A stretch of DNA of 64,000 nucleotides from Rutidosis leptorrhynchoides (taxonomy: Eukaryota > Streptophyta > Magnoliopsida > Asterales > Asteraceae): assembly GCF_046630445.1 (NCBI RefSeq), contig NC_092341.1:27604001-27668000 (forward strand). The letters are read 5' to 3'. Positions 50,815-63,100 of this stretch are shown in pieces. Below the pieces are notes generated by a model that saw only the letters and a list, made by a program, of their open reading frames with translations, did no database searches and was not told where the DNA came from. How positions within the stretch are numbered: position 1 is the stretch's first letter; each line of letters starts with the position of its first letter. The translations under genes were made by a program, and so were the position numbers.

Positions 50815-51714
50815 CTACGGTGAAGGCGGGTGAACTGCTCCTCGAGCCAACTGCTCCTCGAGCTCAGTGACTCGAGCTCGGAGAGTCCCAATCTCCCTCA
50901 TCAGTTCCTCGTTAGAGGGAGCTGGTGGGGCAGGCGGTGCAGGTGGGGCGGGTGGTGCCGGTGGTGCCGGTGGTGCTGATGTAGATGGTCCGGCTCCGGA
51001 TGTAGACGGTACATCCCTAGATGTAAGTGGTCCGTATCTAAATCTAGGTGGTACGGTTCCAGGTATAGTCAATACGTAACGGGGAACCTTACGTATCTGT
51101 GGGTCGGCAGGGTATGTCACAACTCGTTTACGAGCAGTAACCCTACGACGATGGCCAAATGCGTCAGTAAAAGCACGACCTCCATTCACTCCTGGAATGA
51201 CGGTGCCGTCGAAACGGTACCGCTTCTTCGGCGGGGTGGAGGGTGCTTGAATAGGTCTATCAGCAGGATCCTCATCATGGCTGGAGTCGTCTGATGATGA
51301 AGAATCGGCGGATGATGAGTCATCCGAATCGTGTGGTGGTGACACTGGTGGCTGAGCTGGTAATCCGAAGCATCCGAAGGCGGCCAACATCTGTCTGTGT
51401 CTGCCTGGCGGAATCATGACTAAACGTCCGTCGGGAGTGCGTCGGCAAGGCGTGCGCATGTGGTTACGAAACGGCCCTTCCCCGAACTACGCGGGGATCT
51501 CAATACCACCAATGCGAGGCTGTGACCTCGAGGGTCTGGGAGCAGACACTGGGGCAGGTGCACTAGTACCATCTCCGGAAGTAGAAGCGCCGGGATCACT
51601 AGTGGGTGTCGGGGCCGGTGTATCGGCAGTAGCAGCAGCAGGTGTAGCAGTAGGTAGGGCGACGGGGTCTGAGTCTGTACTGCCCGAAATGCCAGCAGGT
51701 GGAACATCCGACAT
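50815..51714 (-). pseudogene. Extra ORF upstream of gag in the inner Gypsy element, one stop
   Basis: One minus-strand frame from ATG 51714 (MSDVPPAGIS) to the stop at 50815, about 299 codons, broken only by TAG at 51487. Features: Ala/Pro/Thr-rich N-terminus; a basic middle (RVTARKRVVTYPADPQ); a Ser/Asp-rich acidic patch (DDSSSADSSSSDDSS); an (APP)n repeat; and a C-terminal coiled coil (LMREIGTLRARVTELEEQL). No enzyme motif. It lies between the primer site and gag in sense orientation, the same slot used by the F-box gene in the intron-7 Gypsy element. Function unknown; it may be an accessory or captured gene. Confidence 0.6.
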
Positions 51715-52050
51715 CTGAACAAGGAAAAATAAATTTTTCATGTCAGTATATCATAAAGCAAGCAAATAATAGGCCAACAGTTTAAATCATGTATAACAAT
51801 AAGTAGCATGGCAATAACAGTAATCGTACAAAACTAGCATGCAATCGAAAGCAAGTAATAGCATGCAGTAGTGAAATCATGTAGTAGCATACGGCATATA
51901 GCAGAAAAAGTAAGCAGTAGCATGCAGTAAATTCAGCGGAAACAAGTAAACTAGCAAGTTGTAGATTAGTCCTATTAGTGAATCCTACTCGGGTCGGTCT
52001 TAAAGTCACTAATGCAACCTAATTCCCTACAACCTGGCTCTGATACCAAA

Positions 52051-54936
52051 TGTGATGCCCCGTACAAAACCATTGTGTACGAATCATCAACAACAGGATC
52101 ATTACAAGTTTAAGTACTATATGCTGTAATTAAAGAAGTTGCATTCACGATAAAAAGGTGATGTCACAACCGACATCAAATGTTTTACATTTCAAAAGCA
52201 TGCTTCACTAAGTAGAAGCAAATAATAAGTGTATGTGACCACAATGGTCGTTACAAGTCATAGTTAAAAAGTATGAATGTTTGAATGCAAAATAAAGTAG
52301 TTCATGCGATGACAACTCTAAGCAGCGGGTGTCTACAGCACGACTAGTACACAGCGGAAGCTAACCTCAAGCACCTAAAAAAAACATGCTTAAAAACATC
52401 AACACAAAGGTTGGTGAGCTATAGTTTAAGTATAACAGTATGTAAGGTAGGCCACGAGATTTCAGTGCTACAAAGAGCGTTTCAAAACAGTATGATAAAG
52501 TATATGTTAACCGTGGGCACTTGGTAACTAACTTAACGTTTATACCCCCTGAAAGTACACTTGGCAAGTGCGTATGTATACGAAGTATTAAACACTCGTT
52601 AAATGCTAGCGCTACTAGCCCGAGTGGGGATGTCAAACCCTATGGATCCATATCTAAGATTCGCGTTCACGGTTCAAAAACCAATGATTAAACGTTACCG
52701 AGCTAAAGGGAATGTTTATGCCGTTGTATAACCCACACATATATAAGTTTAAGTACTCGTACCTAGTATGTAAAACATAAAATCCGCGTGTATTCTCAGT
52801 TCCCAAAATAAGTTTAAAGTAAAAAGGGAATGCTATAACTCACAATGATAATGTAGCGGTAAAGTAGTAGTCGGGAAAGGTGTGCAAGTAAACGGTCCGA
52901 GGTCCTCAACCTAAGTCAAATAGTACTAAGTCGGTAAATCGTCTTAATAGATTTAAAAGTATGTATTTAAGGTCTTAAGGGTCATCATCTTTCATCATTA
53001 AACAAAAGGCGTAAGGTAGGTTTCGTTTATGAAAGTAGTTTAAAACAAAGTCTGACTTCAGTCAGTCACCACGGCCTCTACCCATACTGAATTAAGGTGA
53101 GACCAGTGGCCATGGCTCCATCTATGAGTCCCTTAAGTGTGGTAAAATTTACAGAAGCAAACTCGTCTTGGTTTGACCGTGGCGACGGTCTAAGTGTGAG
53201 TAGGTCAGAAATTTCTTTACAACGTTAAAGGACATAGTAACGATCGGAGGGCCATAAATCCTAAACCGTAACTCGGATTAAGACGAGTCCTATATGAAAA
53301 GTTATCTACTCGAAAAAGTTATATCTAAAAATCAAGGTTAGAACAGCCCAGGTCTACTGGTCTGTTACAGAAGCATCAGATCAGTAGCTTTTGGACAGAA
53401 ACAGTGAGTTTAAAAGGGTTCCGGTGGTCTTGGTGCTTGATGTTCATCATGGTTCTCATCCTTGATGCATATAGCTTCAAGTGTACAACTCATTGATGTA
53501 TCTACATCATCTTAACCAAGTCTTGACCATCATAACCCTAGTGCAATTCTAAGACATGAAGCACAACTCACTTAAGAGTTGCATGTAGTTTGATGAACCA
53601 AAGTTACATCAAAGTCTTAGGTTTGACACTTACATGAACTATAAACTTGAAAGTTAACTAACTAATCAAGATCATAAGTAGTAGAACATAGTTCTTAGTT
53701 TGATCTTGAAGATCCAAGACTCAAAATTCTAGATCTAAAGTTATATTTAAAGAAAACTTATTTGTGTGTTCTTGAACTTTCAAAGTTAACTTAATTTGTT
53801 CAAGAGATATGAGATCAAGACTAACTTGTAGTACTTGACCATATAAACTAACTACATGAAATTAAAGTGCATAAAATGAAGAAGTAAACTAAGTAAACAA
53901 GTGATTTGTTCATGGTTGTTCATACTTGTTCATACTTTAAAGATTCAAACCAAGGTTTGATCTTTAAGAAAGTAAACTTTAAAGTTTACTTCATGAATCA
54001 CAAGTATGGTTTGCAACACATGAACTCTAAATCTTTTGAAACAATAAATGAAGAACATAAGCTAGAAACTTTATGTTCTTGTATGTCTTGTAAGAACAAG
54101 TTAGATGAAGAATCAAACTAACAAGTTTGCTTCTTAGAAAATAGTAAGTAAACAACAACAAGTAATTAATTAACAAACATGAACAAATATCAACTAACAA
54201 ATGATGATAAATGTGTATATGTAATTTGGTTTTAAGATGAAGAAAAGAGAGGAAAAGTGTTCATATTACTTACAAGACTTTGAGAGAAAATGAGAGAAAT
54301 GTAAGAGAAAAATGAAATGCAAGTTGAAGTGTGAGAAATGAGAAGTGAATGCAAGTAAACAAGTATTGAAAAAAAAAAGATTTTGAATCCCCTTTGCGCC
54401 CCTCTAGGCCACGGTTTGCTTGTCAAAATGGGGGAGTGAAATGTTTGTTGGTTAATTGCTTGAAAAGCTTACAAAAGATGGATATTAGATGTGGTCTCAT
54501 GGGGATTATAAGGTAACTAGATTCTTAATGCCCAACTAACTAGTTCAATCTCTAAGTATTACTTACACTTGCAAGACATGGGCTAATAAACCCATTTAAG
54601 ATGTAGGGTGGGCTTATGAGTCTTATTCATGAGTCCATTACACTAACAAAGCCCAAGTTCAACTAATTAACAATTAAACCCAATTAAAGCCCAAGTAACT
54701 AACTAATAGCCTTAGTTAATTAAAATGATTAATAAATTTAATCATGAATGTAAATAATATCTAAAAAATATTATTCGTGAAAGTTCCGGGTGTCACAAAG
54801 ACGTTTCGGGCACTTAAAAGTCAAGTACGGGCAATCATGGTAACATGTAAATGTAATAACATACATTCGTTTAATCATACGTATTAATAATAACAATTAT
54901 TAATAAATAAACGTTGAAATTTTCAGGGTCGTTACA
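52051..54936 (-). repeat. 5' LTR of the inner Gypsy element
   Basis: 2886 bp. Followed (on the minus strand) by the primer-binding site TTTGGTATCAGAGCCAGG, a strong match to the initiator tRNA-Met complement. Confidence 0.92.
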
Positions 54937-56430
54937 CATGATTATTACTAACGATTTTCTTGTAAAGCTTGGTGAGATTCAAATTGAAGCTTTTGTTAAC
55001 AATAAACATGAGGAACGAATCGTGGGGCAAACGGAGTCCATTACCTTAGGCCCGCATGGTTTGTTGTCCTTTCAAGGTAGGGTGTGGGTACCTAAGATGG
55101 GTGATTACCGAAGGGTGCTACTTGATGAAGCACATAAGTCAAAGTATTCCATTCATCCGGGTGCAACAAAGATGTATTATGATTTGAAGAAAGAGTATTG
55201 GTGGCCCGGCATGAAACTTGATGTTGTTAAGTATGTTGAACAATGCGTCACGTGTTTGCAAGTTAAAGCCGAACACCAAAAGCCGTATGGTAAGCTACAA
55301 CCATTAGAAGTTCCGAAATGGAAATGGGAGCACATTACTATGGACTTCATTACAAAGTTACCAAAGACGGCGAGGACCCAATTTGATACGATTTGTGTGA
55401 TAGTTGATCGATTGACGAAGAGTGCCTTGTTTCTTCCCATTCGGGAAACGATATCGTCGGAGACCTTGTTCAAGTTATTTATCAAGGAGGTGATATCGAG
55501 ACATGGGGTTCCTATATCTATTGTTTCGGATCGAGATACTCGTTTCACGTCTCGGTTTTGGAATAAGTTTCATGAAGATATGGGTACTCAATTGAAAATG
55601 AGCACGGCATATCATCCTCAAATGGACGGTCAAACCGAACGTACAAATCAAACGTTGGAGGATATGTTAAGGGCGTGTGTTATTGATTTTGATGATAGTT
55701 GGGATGAGCACTTACCATTGGTGGAATTCTCGTACAATAATAGTTATCACACTAGTATTGGAATGCCACCTTATGAGATTCTTTATGGGCGTAGATGTCG
55801 AACTCCTATTTGTTGGGGAGAAGTGGGTCAACAAAAAATCGAGAGTACCGATTTGGTTCTAGAGACGAATAGTAAGATTGAGATGATTCGGGCTCGACTT
55901 AAAGCGGCGTAAGATAGACAAAAATCTTATGCCGATAAAGGAGAAGATGACCGATTGAGTTTCAAGAAGGTGACATGGTGATGCTTAGGGTTTCGCCGTG
56001 GAAAGGTGTTATTCGGTTTCGAAAGCGAGGAAAGTTAGCTCCTCGATTTATTGGTCCTTTCAAGGTTTTGGCACGTGTTGGTGAGGTTGCCTATAGACTA
56101 GAGTTGCCCGAAGAGATTGCGGGAATCCATAACACGTTTCACGTTTCCCATCTCCGTAAGTGTCTTGCGGATGACTAGACGTGGGTGCCATTAGATGAGA
56201 TTACCTTGAACAACAAGCTAGAATACGTTGAAGAACCGATAGCTATTCTTTATGAAAAGGTCAAATTGTTGCGTAACAAAGAAGTAAGGACTTTTAAAGT
56301 CCAATGGCATCATCGAAAGGGTTCCGAGTTTACGTGGGAATCCGAAGAGTTTGTTTTGGTTTATTTTCCGGCTTGTCATGCGGCTTGGATCGCGAGGACG
56401 CGCTCCGATTCAAGTGGGGGAGAGTTGTAA
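54937..56430 (+). pseudogene. Outer Gypsy pol, 3' part (integrase and tail)
   Basis: Resumes the frame cut at 43066, just after the CATGA duplication. Integrase HHCC zinc region (KSKYSIHPG, EQCVTCLQVK) and catalytic core ([16 protein letters not shown], and YHPQMDGQTER in which the usual T of QTDGQ is Met). Stop at 55910, frame shift near 55960, then the GPFKVL tail (55975-56178), TAG at 56176 and a degenerate chromodomain-like end (VRTFKVQWHHRKGSEFTWE). The final stop overlaps the first bases of the 3' LTR. Confidence 0.88.
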
Positions 56431-56537
56431 CATCCCATTTTTCCCACACGTAAATTAAGGTACATATTTAATCGTTAGTACGTCATAATTCGTTTGTTTA
56501 TGTGATTAAATAAAATATAATGTTAATTTGATGTGTA

Positions 56538-56587
<50 letters not shown>

Positions 56588-58583
56588 CGCATGAGAATGT
56601 AGATGTGTATGACTGTATGAGTATACACATGGTTTAGGAGTGTTGTAAGTCTTGCGAGACTATTTAGTGAAGGCTAGGTGAATATGGGAAGCGGGAATGG
56701 AGTGTACAAGTCGAATAATATGGTAATCGAGTTAAGTTGTCGAAATGGTCAGTCACAAGCCATTGCCGCGCCGCGGTGATCATGGTCGCGCCGCGACAAA
56801 CAACACAAACCAGTTTTAGGAGGAGTGTTAAACAGCCCGTATTTTTAGTGAATCGCCGCGCCGCGACATTTGGGGGTCGCGCCGCGACCGTCTGGGCAAA
56901 CTGGTTCCGAAATTTGTTTTTAAAAGGTGTGGTTCGAGGGTATATTCGTCTTTTTATGTGTGGATCTGATTGGGACATTAAATCTCAACCACTTATCCAT
57001 TCTTATTCATTTCTTTTCCATTTTCTTTCTCTATTTCCTCTCAAAACATAAAACCCATTTAATTTCAAAGTGAGATTTGAGAGTGAAGATTTGAGATTTG
57101 ATCTTTGGAGCAAGAAGTAAAGTTGTTCTCCTCATTCTTAGCTACGAGTGGATAGTGTTGGTAAGTCTTAACTCCGTATTTTGAGTTTTAGTTAATTTAT
57201 GGTTAGGGTTTGGCCATTTGAGACTTGTAAGACCCATTTGGGGACTTAATGGGTGAACTTGGGCTAATTTGATGTAAGGAAACCCAAATGGAGTTAATCT
57301 AGAGTTTGGTCATGTAATTTAGGATTTGTTAGTGTTAATGGTGGTGTCAGTCACTAATACACTTGTGAAATAATGAAAGCTTGTTAATGGGTTAAGTTTG
57401 ACCAAAGTTTGTGAGTATAAGTATTAAAATGGGTCAAATGGGTGATTGTTGACCTAGTTGGGTGAAATGGGTATGAGAATACCCTAGATGGTGCTAGTTA
57501 TTGATATTGGACTATAATCACTAGTTTTTAGTGATTTATAATGAGTCTTGGCCATTAATGGGCGGTTTTGGTGTAAGTGGGTCATTTAATGCAATTGGGT
57601 CATTAAATGCTCAAGAGTTAAGTGACGGTGGTTAATTCCACTAGTTCTATGTTGATTTGTGTACTTAATGTATTAGGTACTTGCTTTGAGGCTTACGTAA
57701 GTATTTAATCACCACCGGCGTGATAAGGTGAGTGGAATAAGTATACATGTATGTATATGATGTATTTAGTTGTAGGTACGGATATGAGTTGTCTGAGTTG
57801 GTGATATATGACGTTGTACACTAACGGATTATGAACGGATATGTGTTGTCCAAGATAGTGATATATGTCATTGTACATTAACGGTTTTGTGAACGGAAAT
57901 GCGTTGTCGTTCCGCCAAGGGTTAGTGATATATGTTGTTGTACACTAACGGTTGTTATGAACACCGATGGGAAATTCGAGTACCATACCTTGTACGATTG
58001 GTTAACCATGGTTGTGTGTCGTAGTGTAGCATATTACATTGTTCGTGTTATATGCCTTTGTTATGCTAGCTTGTGTGGTCGGAGGATTTTAGCGTTATAC
58101 TTGAGATTGATATGCCTTTGAATTGCTAGCTTGTATGCGGTATTGTGTAAGTGAATGCAAGTAGATAGATTATATATGCATGTGTCTAATTATTGCACTC
58201 ACTAAGCATTAGCTTACTCCTCTCGTTGTTTATCTTTTTAGATGCAGGTTCGGAGAAGGGGAAGGGGGTTGTTGGGCACTAGTTGCCCCTTGTTGGATGC
58301 TCGTTGAAGCTTTTTTTTTTTTAAGTCGGCCTAGTGTTTTGGATAGTTTAGCCCCAAACCAAGCTCAGTGTTGTTTGGATTAAAACTATCATTTTAACGG
58401 GTCGAACTTGTGTTACATTTGATTAAGGGCCTTTGTGCCTTACTTGTAAACATTAAACTTGCGATATTGTTCTAATGGGTTTAATGAAACGTTTCACGTT
58501 ATGTAATCATTTAACTGGACGTTAATGGTTTATATATTTTTAAAAAAAAAATATTTGTGTGGATTACGAGTTGGGTTGTTTCA
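56426..58583 (+). repeat. 3' LTR of the outer Gypsy element
   Basis: 2158 bp, TG...CA, followed by the target duplication AGTAG and then F-box copy 2 sequence. Confidence 0.92.
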
Positions 58584-59824
58584 AGTAGTATGATTTTGAA
58601 ACGAGAGATTGGGAATAATTATGGGGCTATTGTAAAACAAATGAAGTAGTTTAGGAGCGTAAACTTGTACATCGATCTGCCTGTTTTGAAACAAAATTAG
58701 TAGGGACAGTTTTTTCAACGACACACTTGTGATATCCAACTTTCAACGACACAGTTTTTAACTTTGTCACTCTACACAAGAATCAATGTTGAATGTCTTG
58801 GGATTGTTATAAGTCATGTACTCAAACATTTGAAGGTTAGGGACATCACCAACTTCCAAAGTTTTATATTTTTTTGATGACGATACTAATTTAAACTCTT
58901 GAAGATAACGCAGAGTTTTTTTATCTTGATCTTCGTCAAGCCAGTACATAAAAAAAGTTCTATCTTCTTAAGTAATGTACAAGTATAGAATAAGCTATTA
59001 AGTACCTCGTCACTTATCTTCACAAGGTACAACTTGAGTACTCTTAATGACACACAATTAATCACAGGATTTTGAGTCACCCAAACATTATCACCATCTA
59101 TGGAGTTAAAACTACAAAATTCAAGTATGTGTAGATTTTCTCCAGAAAATATCTCATCAGCAAGTATAAACTCGATTTTTTTTTTTTTTTTGAAATGGTA
59201 ATAAACCATTCAAAAGTTTGAAAAATAGAAAACCTGGAAAATCTTTTACAAACATAGTAATTCCGGAGTTTGGAACTCCGGATTTCAACATTTCATCCAA
59301 AACCGGATTTTGGAACTCCGGATTTAACATTTTCACCCAAATTATGGTCAGTAAACGTGCAGCTTTTGATGAGAGAGGGCTGAAACCGGAGTTCCAAACT
59401 CCGGTTTTGGGTGAAATGGTGAAATCCGGAGTTTGGAAGTCCGGAATTACTATGTTTGCAAATTTTTTTCTAAGTTTTCTATTTTTCAAACTTTTGAATG
59501 GTTTATTACCATTTCAAAAAAAAAAAAAAAAAATCTATAAACTCGTTACTCATAGAGTTACATATTTTTAGGGAAAGCTACTTGAGACATCTTTGGGTAG
59601 CTACGGTTCGAATCCAATTATTAGCAAGAGAAGCTGACTCTTGGTTCTTGATTCTTATTCAAAGAGCAAAAGTTTTAATTGGTATGTTGGCTTCGTAATG
59701 CCTTAGCACAGTTCGATCAATAAAGTGCATAGTTTCTTGTTCATCAGAATGTAACATGAGGGTAGGGTTGGTATACCAAGCGTGTTTCCATGACGTTGAC
59801 AACACGCAAGTTCAAGTTGCTTCT
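58584..59824 (-). pseudogene. F-box/LRR gene copy 2, 5' (N-terminal) part
   Basis: Continues copy 2 where the outer Gypsy cut it (copy 1 reads straight through GTAGTATGATTTTGAAACGAGAGATT). It has a deletion of about 110 bp near 58740, a frameshift near 58930, and a 362-bp MITE insertion at 59174. LRR blocks such as ILADEIFSGENLHI, CVSLRVLKLYLVKISDEVLNSLF and YKTLEV.DVPNL match copy 1. The F-box end is cut at 59824 by the Copia LTR and presumably resumes outside the window. Confidence 0.88.
59174..59535. mobile_element. Mutator-type foldback MITE with 9-bp target duplication
   Basis: Perfect 9-bp duplication TATAAACTC at 59165-59173 and 59536-59544; copy 1 of the F-box gene has a single TATAAACTC at this place. 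Inverted repeats of about 150 bp begin GATTTTTTTT...GAAATGG and include TAATAAACCATTCAAAAG. The interior has repeated CCGGAGTTTGGAACTCCGG-type palindromes. Two overlapping readings on opposite strands are artefacts of the symmetry. Confidence 0.92.
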
Positions 59825-60173
59825 TGTTATAATACTTGTGTATTTAGAATTATTAAAAGTTAATTGGTTTTAATTTATATGTTATGAGGGGACGTTTGGT
59901 TTTGTAGGAATATGGAGAAATAGGATAGAAAGACTTGTATTAAAAATGCAACACCTTTTATTGCTTTTGGATTTAGTTGTTGTTCCACATCTATCATCAA
60001 CATCATCATCCTATTTATAGCATCACTTATGTCGGTTATTATTATTCTAGTATATTCTGATTTCTTTTTGCTAACTAACTTCTAGACATTTATATGATAA
60101 ATATCTAAGATCATATCACTAATAAATATTAGTTAATTCTAGAATAGTGTGGAAAGACATTAATAATTTAACA
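59825..60173 (-). repeat. 3' LTR of the right-hand Copia element
   Basis: 349 bp; on its own strand it starts TGTTAAATTATTAATG and ends in CA. A GGAAGAG purine tract precedes it. Its left edge coincides with the point where homology to F-box copy 1 stops. Confidence 0.75.
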
Positions 60174-63100
60174 CTCTTCCTTAATGTCTTTCGAGATTAC
60201 TCCAAGCATGTTGCGTAGAAACTCGAACTTGGGTCTTGGTAGTGCTTTGGTGAATATGTCTGCAATCTGCTCTTCGGTTTTGCAGTATTGTAATTCAATA
60301 TCTTTCTTGGAGGAGACTTCTCTTAAGAAGTGATATTTGATATCAATGTGTTTTGTTCTACCATGAAACACAGGATTCTTAGCCATCGCAATTGCAGACT
60401 TGTTGTCGCAGAATATTTTTGTAGCGTCGTCTTGTTTTTCACCCATGTCTTCTAGAATTCTTCTTAGCCATATAGCTTGATTAGCTGAGTTTGCGGCAGC
60501 TATGTATTCGGCTTCAGCTGACGATTGTGCTACTGTTTCTTGTTTCTTTGATGCCCAAGAGAATACACCAGATCCAATTGTGAATGCGTATCCTGACGTA
60601 CTTTTCATGTCATCCACTGATCCGGCCCAATCACTATCTGTGTATCCATAAAGCTTCGAGTCTATAGTGGGCTTGTACCATATTCCATAGTCCATGGTAC
60701 CTTGCAAGTATCTTAATATTCTTTTAGAAGCTCCGTAATGTATTTGAGTAGGGTTTTGCATGTACCTGGATAGCAGACTCGTTGCGTACATGATGTCTGG
60801 TCTTGTTGATGTTAGATATAGTAGACTTCCAATGAGACTTCTGAATCTTGAAGCATCCGCTTTCTCCGATCCTTCTTCTTGTCTCATCTTCTCATTGACA
60901 ACTAGTGGCGTCGCGACGGTTTTACAACCGTATAGTTTAAACTTTTTCAGGAGATTTTCTGTGTATTTCTTTTGGCATATGAAGATGCCTTCCTTTTCTT
61001 GACTGATTTCGATGCCAAGAAAATAGCGCATCAAACCAAGGTCGCTCATCTCAAACGTTTTCATCATGTCTTCTTTAAACTCTTGTATCATTCTCTCATT
61101 GTTTCCCGTATACATAAGATCATCGACATACAAGGAAAGAATGAGAGTGTCAGAGTTACCTTGGGTTTTGATGTAGAGTGTGGGCTCACTTTGACTCCTC
61201 CTGAACCCTGAACTTGTGAAGTAGCTGTCAATGCGGCTATACCATGCGCGTGGCGCTTGTTTAAGTCCATATAAGGCTTTCTTTAGTTTTAGGACTTGAT
61301 TTTCTTTTCCTTTCTGAATGAACCCTTGTGGTTGCTCTACGTATGTTTCTTCTTCGAGATACCCATTTAGAAAGGCTGATTTCACATCTAATTGGTGAAT
61401 CTTCCACCTTCGTTGAGCTGCTAGCGCCACAAGTGCTCTTATAGTATCCAGTCGAGCTACAGGTGCGAAAGTTTCGTTGTAGTCAACTCCTGGTTGTTGT
61501 GAATAGCCTTTAGCTACTAGCCTTGCTTTGTGTTTTTGTATAGAACCATCAGGGTTGAGCTTTGTTTTATAAACCCACTTAACTCCAATGATTTCTTTAT
61601 CTTCGGGAGGATCAACTAACTCCCATGTGTTGTTTTTTTCGATCATTCTCATTTCTTCATTCATAGCCGTCACCCATTTTTCATCTTTTGCTGCAACTTC
61701 ATAGCTTTCAGGTTCTATAGTTGAGAAGTTGCAAGTCTCGTATATATCTGCTAATGCTTTGACTCTTCCAGGTGTTGACTCTGGACTTGACTCGTCTTGC
61801 GCCAAAGGTAATCTTGTTGATGGAGAAGTTGGTGTAGCAGGGCTTGTTTCACCGGTACTTTCTTGTTGTTCAGAATGCTCAACTTGTAGTGGTTGTTGGG
61901 CTGGAGTTTCCATAGATATTCGAGGAAGATATGTTTGTTTTTCAACTTTGTCCTTTTCCCAGTTCCAAGAAGCGTCTTCATCAAACTCCACGTCTCGGCT
62001 GATCACGATGTTATTAGTCTTCAGGTTATAGACTCGGTAGCCTTTAGACTGTGTGCTGTAGCCCAAGAATATTCCTTTTTCTGATTTTTCTTGGAGCTTG
62101 TGACGTTTCTCCTTAGGAACGTGGATGTAGCAAATACTCCCAAATACTCGCAGATGTTTCGCTGACGGTTTCCTTCCACTTCATGCCTCTATCGGAGTCT
62201 TGTTTTCTACGGGTTTCGTGGGACATCAATTTAGTATATATACAGCTGTGTATACAGCTTCAGCCCAGAAACTGTTTGGAAGACCTTTTTCGTGTATCAT
62301 TGTTTTGGCCATTTCCACTACAGTTCTATTTTTGCGTTCAGAGACGCCATTTTGCTCAGGAGCGTAACCAACAGTGAGTTGACGTTTAACTCCTTCATCT
62401 TCACAGAATTTATTATACTGTGTAGAGGTGTATTCTTTTCCTCTATCACTCCTTAGTGTTTTAATATAATGGCCACTACTCTTTTCTACGAAGTTTTTGA
62501 ACTTCTTGAATATCGTAAATACTTCAGATTTTTCACGCATGAAATAAACCCACGTCATTCTAGAATAGTCATCGATGAAGAGGATAAAGTACCTGTTTTG
62601 GTTAAGTGACGGGGTCCTCATTGGTCCACAAACATCAGTGTGCACCAGCTCCAGTATACCTTTCGCTCTCCAGGCTTTGTCACGAGGGAAAGGTTTTCGA
62701 TGTTGCTTGCCCATCACACAGCTCTCACACGTGTCGTTGATCTCTTCTATGCTTGGCAAGTCTCTCATCATATTTTTTTGTTGAAGGATTTTAAGTGCGT
62801 GAAAGTTAAAGTGGCCAAATCTTCGATGCATAGCCATGATTCTTCGACTTGGACTTTCATGGCTGTATCTCTGATATACTGACAACGAAGCGGAAAGTTG
62901 CGGTTCTCCATTGGCACCTCGGCTATTAGTTTATAGTTGTTTTTCTTGTCACTAATAACACATGATTTGTCTTCGAAGAGTAAAGAGTATCCGTGCTCCA
63001 TCATTTGACCAACACTTAGCAAGTTACTTGCTAGGCTTGGTACTAGAAGAACGTCATTGATAGATCGAGTGACGTTATTAGTTTGAACAGTAATAGTACC

